64,000 bases of DNA from an uncultured Clostridium sp. (lineage in GTDB: Bacteria > Bacillota > Clostridia > TANB77 > CAG-508), in NCBI GenBank assembly GCA_947575745.1, contig CANPOS010000001.1:1-64000 (forward strand), in the 5' to 3' direction. Below, one piece after another: positions 56,917 through 64,000 of the stretch. The stretch's first letter is position 1. Each line of letters starts with the position of its first letter. Under the pieces are notes generated by a model. The model was not told the DNA's origin. It was given only the letters and a program-made list of their open reading frames with translations, and made no database searches. Both the position numbers and the translations under genes were made by a program.

Positions 56917-57933
56917 TTGATTAAAGTAGAAAATGTTACTAAAAAATATGGCAATTATGTTGCCGTAGATAACATGAACTTCGAAGTGAAAGAAGGAGAA
57001 ATTGTCGGATTTCTAGGGCCAAATGGAGCAGGAAAAACAACAACGATGAGTATAATTACAGGAGTTATAGAGCCAACAGATGGACATGTAGAAATAAATG
57101 GATACAATGTAAGTAAAAAAGCAAACAAAGCAAAAAGAGAAATAGGATATATGCCAGAAACAACACCATTATATAATGAATTAACTCCAAAAGAATTTGT
57201 AAGTTATATGTCAGAGCTAAAAGGAGTAAAAAGAAAAGAAAGAAAGATAGAAATAGAAAGAGTAATCAAAGCAGTAAATATAGAAGATGTACAAAACAAA
57301 CTAATAAGAAATTTATCTAGAGGGTATAGACAACGTGTTAGTCTAGCAGGAGCCTTAGTAGGAAATCCAAAAGTATTAATATTAGATGAACCAACAGTAG
57401 GCTTAGATCCAAAACAAGTAACACAAATAAGAAACCTAATAAAATCATTAGGAAAAGAGCATACAGTGATATTAAGTTCACATATACTATCAGAAGTAAG
57501 TCAAATATGCCAAAAAGTTATAATAATAAATAAAGGAAAATTAATAGCAATAGATACACCAGAAAACTTAGAGAAAAAAGAAGCAGGAGGCAATATATTA
57601 CTTGTTACAGTTGAGGATACAGAAAACAAGATAAATGAAACTGTAAAGAAAATGGAAAATGTAAAAGAAATAACACTACTAAAAACACTTCCAGATGGAA
57701 CAAAGCAATATAGTATATCAGCAAAAGGAGACAAAGACATAAGGAAAGAAGTATTTGCAGAATTTGCAAAAAGTGGAATGACAATATTTGAACTAAAAAA
57801 AGCAGAAACAAGCTTAGAGGATGTATTTATAGACTTAATAGATAAGCAAAAAGAAACCTCAAGCAAAACAAAAGAACAAATAAAGAAAGAAAAACAAAAA
57901 AACAAACAAAACAAAAAAGGAGGAGATAAATAA
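56917..57933 (+). CDS. ABC transporter ATP-binding protein (gliding/GldA-type)
   Basis: GFLGPNGAGKTTTMSIITG; LSRGYRQRVSLAGALVGNPKVLILDEPTVGLDP. Confidence 0.95.
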   Translation: MIKVENVTKKYGNYVAVDNMNFEVKEGEIVGFLGPNGAGKTTTMSIITGVIEPTDGHVEINGYNVSKKANKAKREIGYMPETTPLYNELTPKEFVSYMSELKGVKRKERKIEIERVIKAVNIEDVQNKLIRNLSRGYRQRVSLAGALVGNPKVLILDEPTVGLDPKQVTQIRNLIKSLGKEHTVILSSHILSEVSQICQKVIIINKGKLIAIDTPENLEKKEAGGNILLVTVEDTENKINETVKKMENVKEITLLKTLPDGTKQYSISAKGDKDIRKEVFAEFAKSGMTIFELKKAETSLEDVFIDLIDKQKETSSKTKEQIKKEKQKNKQNKKGGDK

Positions 57934-58619
57934 TGTGGGCAATAATAAAAAAAGAAGTTAAAACATACTTTTTATCTCCAGTAGGATATGTATTTATAGG
58001 AGCATTTTTACTAATGTCAAGTTTTTTCTTTTATATATATACATATAGTATGGGAAGTGTAGAATATTCAAGCCTATTTTATTACACAAGTGAATTATTA
58101 ACATTTACAATAGCACTTCTTACAATGGGAGCATTTGCAGCAGAAAGAAAAAATGGAACAGAAACTTTATTACTTACATCATCAAGGAGTATAACAGGAA
58201 TTGTAATAGGAAAATTTTTAGCAGCATTAGTAGTAATAATCATAACAGAAATATTCTCATTAATGTACTATATAATACTTTGTATATTCGCAGGAGAAAT
58301 TGTAGGAATAACAAAAACAATAACTACGTTACTAGGATTTATATTACTTACAATGTCATATATATCCTTTGGATTATTTATATCAAGCTTAACAGAAAAT
58401 CAAATAATAGCAGGAGTTGCAACAATAGTATTATTAATAGTAAGTTGGTTTTTACCAAATCTATCTGAAGGTTTGTATATATTATCACCAATAAGCTTAT
58501 TCCAGAAATTCCCAGAAGGGATAATAGGTATAAAAGAAACTATAATATTACTAATGCAAACAGGAATGTTTACAATACTTACAATACTTGCATTACAGAG
58601 AAGAAAAAATCTAAAGTAA
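57933..58619 (+). CDS. ABC transporter permease
   Basis: Multi-TM, GTETLLLTSSRSITGIVIGKFLAALVV. Confidence 0.9.
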   Translation: MWAIIKKEVKTYFLSPVGYVFIGAFLLMSSFFFYIYTYSMGSVEYSSLFYYTSELLTFTIALLTMGAFAAERKNGTETLLLTSSRSITGIVIGKFLAALVVIIITEIFSLMYYIILCIFAGEIVGITKTITTLLGFILLTMSYISFGLFISSLTENQIIAGVATIVLLIVSWFLPNLSEGLYILSPISLFQKFPEGIIGIKETIILLMQTGMFTILTILALQRRKNLK

Positions 58620-58637
58620 AAGAGGTGACGAGATTAA

Positions 58638-60101
58638 GTGGAAAAGATAAAGAAAATATTTGAAAGTATAAAATTAAAATGGCTAAGAGAAACAAGCTTA
58701 ACAATATTATTAATAGCAATAATTGTTGCTGTATTTATAGGAATTAATATAGGATTAAGCAAATTAAATATAACAGATATAGACTTAACAGAAGAAAAGC
58801 TATACTCTTTAACAGATACATCAAAAGAACAAATAGCAAAAATACCAGAAAATGAAAAAATAGAAATTTACCTATTTGGATATATAGAAAACAGCAGTGT
58901 CGGAGATTTAATAAAACAATACATGAAAATAAATGAAAATATAACAATGGAAGCAACAACTGTTACGGATAGAAGGGATTTAGCATCTAAATATGAAATA
59001 GAAGAAAATAGCAATACAATATTAATATTATCAGGAGATAAACACAAAATAATTGGAGAATATGATTTATACACTTATGATTATAACACAGGAAAAACAA
59101 TAGACATGACAGAACAAAGAATTACAAATGGAATAGTATCTGTATCATCTATTGGAACAACAACTAAAATATATGCACTAACAGGACATGAAGAATACTC
59201 AATAAACACACATATGACAGGACTAAAAACATATTTAGAAGTTGAAAATTACGAAGTAAAAAACTTAGACTTATTAGTAGAAGAAAAAGTGCCAGAAGAC
59301 TGTGAAGCAATAGTTATAGCATCGCCAAATAAGGACTTTATGGAATTAGAAGCTAATAAAATAAAAGACTATATAAATAAAGGCGGAAATATTCTTTGGC
59401 TTAATGACTACTTAGAAACAGAAGTAGAAATGCCTAATATACAATCAATACTTGACTTATATGGAACAACAGCAAATCGAAATGGAATTATCTTAGAGCA
59501 AGATCCATCAAAAATGATAACACAATCACCAGATATAATATTACCAAATATTTCAGCAACAGAATTAACAGCAGATTTAACATCAGAAGGAATAGTAATG
59601 TTATTAGGAGCAGGAAACTTAAAATTTGCAGAGGATACAAAACTTGAAGAACTAGGAGTTACAAAAACAGAAATACTTAAAACATCAGAAAAAGCCTTTT
59701 ATAGAAAAGACTTAAGCATATCTACAATGTCTGCAACAGACAACGACGAATTAGGAGAACAAACAGTAGGAGCAGTATTAGAAAAGAAAATAAATGATGA
59801 AACAACATCAAAATTAGTAATATATGCAAATAATTCATTTGTAACAGATGCACCAATAATAGTACAAACAAGTCAAATATCAGCAATAAATTTCTATAAT
59901 AATAAAGATATAGTACTAAACACGATTGCATACTTAGCAGAAATAGAAGATCAAATAACAATAAGAAAAAATATAGATGTAGTATATTACACAGCAACAG
60001 AAACACAAAACAATATTGTAATGACAATAATATTCGGAGTACCAATATTAATTGTAATCATAGGAATAGTAGTATGGCAATTAAGAAGAAGAAAAAAATA
60101 A
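58638..60101 (+). CDS. GldG-family ABC-associated protein
   Basis: SLTDTSKEQIAKIPENEKIEIYLFGY..TKIYALTGHEEYSI..C-terminal TM. Confidence 0.85.
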   Translation: MEKIKKIFESIKLKWLRETSLTILLIAIIVAVFIGINIGLSKLNITDIDLTEEKLYSLTDTSKEQIAKIPENEKIEIYLFGYIENSSVGDLIKQYMKINENITMEATTVTDRRDLASKYEIEENSNTILILSGDKHKIIGEYDLYTYDYNTGKTIDMTEQRITNGIVSVSSIGTTTKIYALTGHEEYSINTHMTGLKTYLEVENYEVKNLDLLVEEKVPEDCEAIVIASPNKDFMELEANKIKDYINKGGNILWLNDYLETEVEMPNIQSILDLYGTTANRNGIILEQDPSKMITQSPDIILPNISATELTADLTSEGIVMLLGAGNLKFAEDTKLEELGVTKTEILKTSEKAFYRKDLSISTMSATDNDELGEQTVGAVLEKKINDETTSKLVIYANNSFVTDAPIIVQTSQISAINFYNNKDIVLNTIAYLAEIEDQITIRKNIDVVYYTATETQNNIVMTIIFGVPILIVIIGIVVWQLRRRKK

Positions 60102-60134
60102 TAAGAAAATTGGACGTTAACGGAAGCAAAGCTT

Positions 60135-60238
60135 CCGACGTTCACATGTGCAAAATTGCTTCGCAATTATTGCACTTCCCAAGGTAAATTAACTTTGTTG
60201 AATAGCAAAAATCTGCGATTTTTCCTATTCAATAAAAA
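60135..60238. repeat. Three-hairpin intergenic repeat, family B copy 3
   Basis: acatgtgcaaaattgcttcgcaattattgcacttcccaaggtaaattaactttgttgaatagcaaaaatctgcgatttttcctattcaa. Confidence 0.8.
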
Positions 60239-60283
60239 TAAAATTCCCCCTCATAGAATAAACTATTGAGGGGGAGCTTTTTT

Positions 60284-61297
60284 ATGGGAATACTAAACTG
60301 TATATTTGTAATAATAGGAATAATAATAGGTGCGGGATTTGCATCAGGAAAAGAAATATATACTTTCTTCTATATATATGGAACAAAAGGTATAATAGGA
60401 ATAATAGTAAGTGCATTAATAATAGCATATACAATATATAAAACATTAAAAATAATAAAAAAATATAATATAAACACATATGGCGAACTATTAAAAAAAA
60501 CAATAAAACAGAAGAATAATAGAACGATAGATATAGAAGTCATATTAAATACAATAATAAATATATTTTTACTAATATCTTTTTTTGTCATGTGTGCAGG
60601 ATTCTCAGCATACTTTAAGCAAGAATTTGGAATAAATGAAATATATACAAGTATAATAATTGCCATAATTTCATATATAATTCTAAACAAAAATATAAAA
60701 GGAATATTTATTTTAAATTCCATATTAATACCAACAATAATTACTTTTTTAATGATACTTGGACTAAAAAGCTTTGGGACAATAGGAACAATGCAAAATA
60801 TAGCAAATACACAAATGTGGTTTCCAAAAGCGATATTATATGCAAGCTATAACTGTATAACACTAATATCACTATTAATCCCAATGAAAAAATATATAAA
60901 GGATAAAAAAGACATTTCAAAGATTGCAATAATAACAGGAATAATAATAATAACTTTGTCATTTATAATTATATTACTTTTATTAAATATACCTACGGAA
61001 ATAGGAAATATAGATCTTCCAGCAGTATATGCAAGTGGATTATTTGGAACAATTTATAAATACTTGTATGGATTAATAATACTTGGGGCAATAATTACAA
61101 CTGCAATATCAGATGCCTTTGGATTTCTAAATAATGTAGCAAAATACAAAAGGCAATATAAAAGAATAAATGCACTAATTTGTTTAATATCGATATTTGT
61201 ATCACTATTTGGATTTTCAAATTTGGTAAACAATATATATCCAATTTTTGGAGCATTAGGGATAATACAATTAATTTTAATTTTAAAATGCAAATAA
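60284..61297 (+). CDS. YkvI-like membrane protein
   Basis: ILNCIFVIIGIIIGAGFASGKEIYTFF; multi-TM; Shine-Dalgarno in a hairpin ccccctcatagaataaactattgaggggg. Confidence 0.8.
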   Translation: MGILNCIFVIIGIIIGAGFASGKEIYTFFYIYGTKGIIGIIVSALIIAYTIYKTLKIIKKYNINTYGELLKKTIKQKNNRTIDIEVILNTIINIFLLISFFVMCAGFSAYFKQEFGINEIYTSIIIAIISYIILNKNIKGIFILNSILIPTIITFLMILGLKSFGTIGTMQNIANTQMWFPKAILYASYNCITLISLLIPMKKYIKDKKDISKIAIITGIIIITLSFIIILLLLNIPTEIGNIDLPAVYASGLFGTIYKYLYGLIILGAIITTAISDAFGFLNNVAKYKRQYKRINALICLISIFVSLFGFSNLVNNIYPIFGALGIIQLILILKCK

Positions 61298-61363
61298 ACT
61301 TGTAATAATTAATTAAATATTATAAAATATTCATATAACTTCAAAAACAGAAAGGTTTATTAT

Positions 61364-62534
61364 ATGAAGATTTTAGAATTCAAAGGAAAAATGCAATTAA
61401 AAGATAAAATAATAATGGTATCTGTAATAGTGTCAGTCATAGTTGTTATTAGTATAGGAATAGCATATGTGTTAAATGAAGGAGTAAGAGACTGGATAAA
61501 TATAAATATATTAAGAAAAGAAGTTACAGAAGAAGATGTAGCAACAATAGAAATAGATTCAGACAAAGCACAAAGTTTTTATGCATATGATAAATATATT
61601 GTAATATTATATAATGGAAAATTAGAAATATACAATAATTATGCTTCAAAAATAAATGAAATAGAAATAGGAATAAGTAATCCAATATTTAATTCAAATG
61701 GAACAGATTTATTAATTGCAGAAAAAGGAGGACAAAAGATATGTTTAGTGTCAGAACGGAAAAATACAATGGGAAAATAAGGTAGAAGGAAAAATAAAAA
61801 AAATAAATATCAATAAAAATAGAGATGTTGCTATAATAACAGAAGGAACAAGCTACAAAAGTGTAATAATTACATTTAATAAAAGCGGAAAGGAACTATT
61901 TAAAACATATCTAGCATCAACTATTGCAGTTGGAGTAGATGTATCAATAGATGGAAAATACCTAGCAATTGCAGAAGTAAATATAGGAGGAGCACTAATA
62001 GAATCTAGTATAAAGATAGTAGAAATAGAAAAAGCAAGCAAAGGAGACACGACCAATTCAATAGTATATAAATATAATGCGGATTCAAATAAGGCTATAA
62101 TAGATATAAAGTATCAAGAAAGAGGACAATTAGTTTGCATGTACGACGATGAAATACATATAATACATGAAGATAAAGACAGTAAATTAATAGAATTTGG
62201 CAAAAGTACACAAATAGTAGACATTAATTTAAAAAGTTATGTAATAAGGGCAGAAGAAACACAAACAGGATTATTTAGTTCAAAGACAGATATTATATTA
62301 ACAAATATAATAACAGAAACTGAGAATAAATATACAGTAGATAGTGCAGTAAAAAAGGTAGTAAGTAACAATCAAGTAGCAGCAATAAATGTAGGCACAG
62401 AAGTGCATTTTATAAATCTAAATGGTTGGCTAGAAAAGAAATACACTTCAAATCAAGAAATAAAAGAATTAGTATTAGGAACATCAGTAGCAGGGATTAT
62501 ATACAGAGATAGAATCAAAGTAATTACATTTTAA
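61364..62534 (+). CDS. Membrane-anchored beta-propeller-like (DUF5711-type) protein; +1 shift at CGG 61757-61759
   Basis: ORF 61364..61780 ..KICLVSE-[C]GGA-KIQWENKVEGKIKKININKNRDVAIITEGTSYKSVIITFNKSGKELFKTYLAS.. in frame with ORF 62139..62534. Confidence 0.85.
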
Positions 62535-62559
62535 CAAAAACTAGATAGGAGGAAAATTA

Positions 62560-63179
62560 ATGATAGCAGATTTAATACTAATAGTAATAATAGCACTTTG
62601 TATATTTTTAGGATATACAAGAGGGTTAATTAAAGTAGCCGTAAGGATAATTGGATTTTTTTCAGCATTAATTATTGCTTTGATACTCTATACACCAGTA
62701 TCAAACTATATAATAAATAATACAGATGTAGTAGCCAACATAGAGCAAACCATAGAAAAAAAGATATATGATAAAGAGGAAAACGAAGAAAAGCCAAAAG
62801 ATTTAATGGGAACAATTGAAGATTACACAAATGGAATAAAAGAAGAAAGCTCAAAATACATTGCAAAAAATATAGCAGTTTCAATAGTTAGAGTTCGGAA
62901 CATGGCTAGGCTTATTCTTAGTTGCAAGAGTACTAATGATATTTGTAAAGATATTTGCAAGCATAATAGAAAAAATACCAATAATAAAACAATTCAACAA
63001 AGCACGGAGGAACGATATATGGTATATTAGAAGGATTTATTGTGGTATATGCGATACTTGCAGTAATTAGCTTAACAGCACCTATGATAGAAAACAATGA
63101 AGCAATTAATAAAATAGAAAAATCATATATATGTAAAACAATGTATGAGAATAATCTATTATTAAAAATAATATTATAG
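62560..63179 (+). CDS. CvpA family membrane protein; two +1 shifts at CGG 62896-62898 and 63005-63007
   Basis: MIADLILIVIIALCIFLGYTRGLIKVAVRIIGFFSALIIALIL..VRV-[C]GGA-TWLGLFLVARVLMIFVKIFASIIEKIPIIKQFNKA-[C]GGA-GTIYGILEGFIVVYAILAVISL.. Confidence 0.92.
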
Positions 63180-63207
63180 ACATTAAAAAAGTAGCAAAGC
63201 TACTTTT

Positions 63208-64000
63208 TTAATGTCTAGCTTTATGTTTAGCCCTTTTCTTACCGCCATATTTATAATGATTTTTCTTTTTCTTAGGTCTTTTAAATAAAATTCTTAAAGC
63301 AAGAATGATTGCAATAAATGCGATAATTTTAGATAAGCCTCTTATAAATCCATTTTCATTGGTTTGAGAAGCTTCAGAAGCAGAAGTAGAAGCCAAAATA
63401 TTTTCCTCTTGTAATTTTCTTTCCTTCTCTTTTTCTTTTTCTTCTTGCAAATTTTTATAATATGCTGTATAATTATCAAAAGCAAAATCAAATAAAGTTT
63501 TACAATCTAAATATTTTGTCTTACGATTACCATTTATATTACCAGCACCAAGAACTACAATTATAAATTCAACATCATCTTTTTTAGCGCTTGCAATTAA
63601 ACAATCTTTAGCGGCATTAGTATAACCAGTTTTAACACCAGTCGCATAATCATAATGATAATCTTTATAACCAGGAGCAATAAGATAATTAGAAAGACTT
63701 AAAACTCTATCCTCATTAGGATAAACAGACGTACTTGGTAGAGTATAAGAAGTAGTGTTTACAATTTTCCTAAAAGTTTTAATATTCATAGCATAACGAG
63801 CAATCAAAGATAAATCATGAGCTGTTGTATACAAATTTTCATCATGAATACCACTAGGATTAGTAAAATTAGAGCCAGTACAACCAATTTCTTTAGCCTT
63901 TGAATTCATAAGCTCAGCAAAGTCAGAAATAGAACCAGAAACATGCTCAGCTAAAACATTTGCTGCATCATTTGCAGAAGGAAGTAGCATAGCATATAGT
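63208..64000 (-). CDS. D-alanyl-D-alanine carboxypeptidase (DacF-like), 5' end outside window
   Basis: SANDAANVLAEHVSGS, TNPSGIHDENLYTTAHDLSLIARYAM, TGVKTGYTNAAKDCLIASA. Confidence 0.92.
   Translation of the reverse strand, partial: LYAMLLPSANDAANVLAEHVSGSISDFAELMNSKAKEIGCTGSNFTNPSGIHDENLYTTAHDLSLIARYAMNIKTFRKIVNTTSYTLPSTSVYPNEDRVLSLSNYLIAPGYKDYHYDYATGVKTGYTNAAKDCLIASAKKDDVEFIIVVLGAGNINGNRKTKYLDCKTLFDFAFDNYTAYYKNLQEEKEKEKERKLQEENILASTSASEASQTNENGFIRGLSKIIAFIAIILALRILFKRPKKKKNHYKYGGKKRAKHKARH

Noticed and set aside
60242-60283. Hairpin before the YkvI-like gene as a riboswitch
   Set aside because: Only a simple stem ccccctca/tgaggggg plus T-run; terminator or SD-sequestering hairpin suffices.

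Overview
The window is the origin-proximal part of a very AT-rich, low-GC Firmicutes/Clostridia-like chromosome. It carries gyrA, a VirB4/TraC-like ATPase cluster, gyrB, recF, dnaN, oriC, dnaA, rpmH-rnpA-yidD-yidC-jag-mnmE-mnmG, parA-parB and three tRNA-Ser. These are followed by a ~10.6 kb ORF-free, extremely A/T-rich block, then a CoA-dehydratase activase-like gene, gerM-like, trmN6, rsmI, abrB, spmAB, a tRNA-Arg-linked accessory region with toxin-antitoxin pairs, an ABC/GldG operon, cvpA and dacF. The most striking result is that every broken native gene I found is interrupted the same way. At 13 sites in 10 genes (prepilin-like x2, ORF at 4.3 kb, virB4/traC-like, gyrB, recF, mnmG x2, parA, spmB, a membrane/beta-propeller gene, cvpA x2) the zero-frame codon is CGG. 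Skipping its C (+1) restores a conserved protein with Gly (GGA, or GGG twice). By manual scan CGG is absent as an in-frame codon from the remaining native ORFs; the two exceptions are in compositionally foreign ORFs. This points to CGG being unassigned or frameshift-inducing, or to CGGR quadruplet decoding as Gly. The second main result is the 10.6 kb non-coding block. It is a cryptic tandem array of diverged ~1.4 kb units, each with a perfect DnaA box (5 in one orientation) at near-constant spacing from two other motifs. Several structured intergenic repeat families and candidate ncRNAs are also reported. All calls are by eye; no searches were run.
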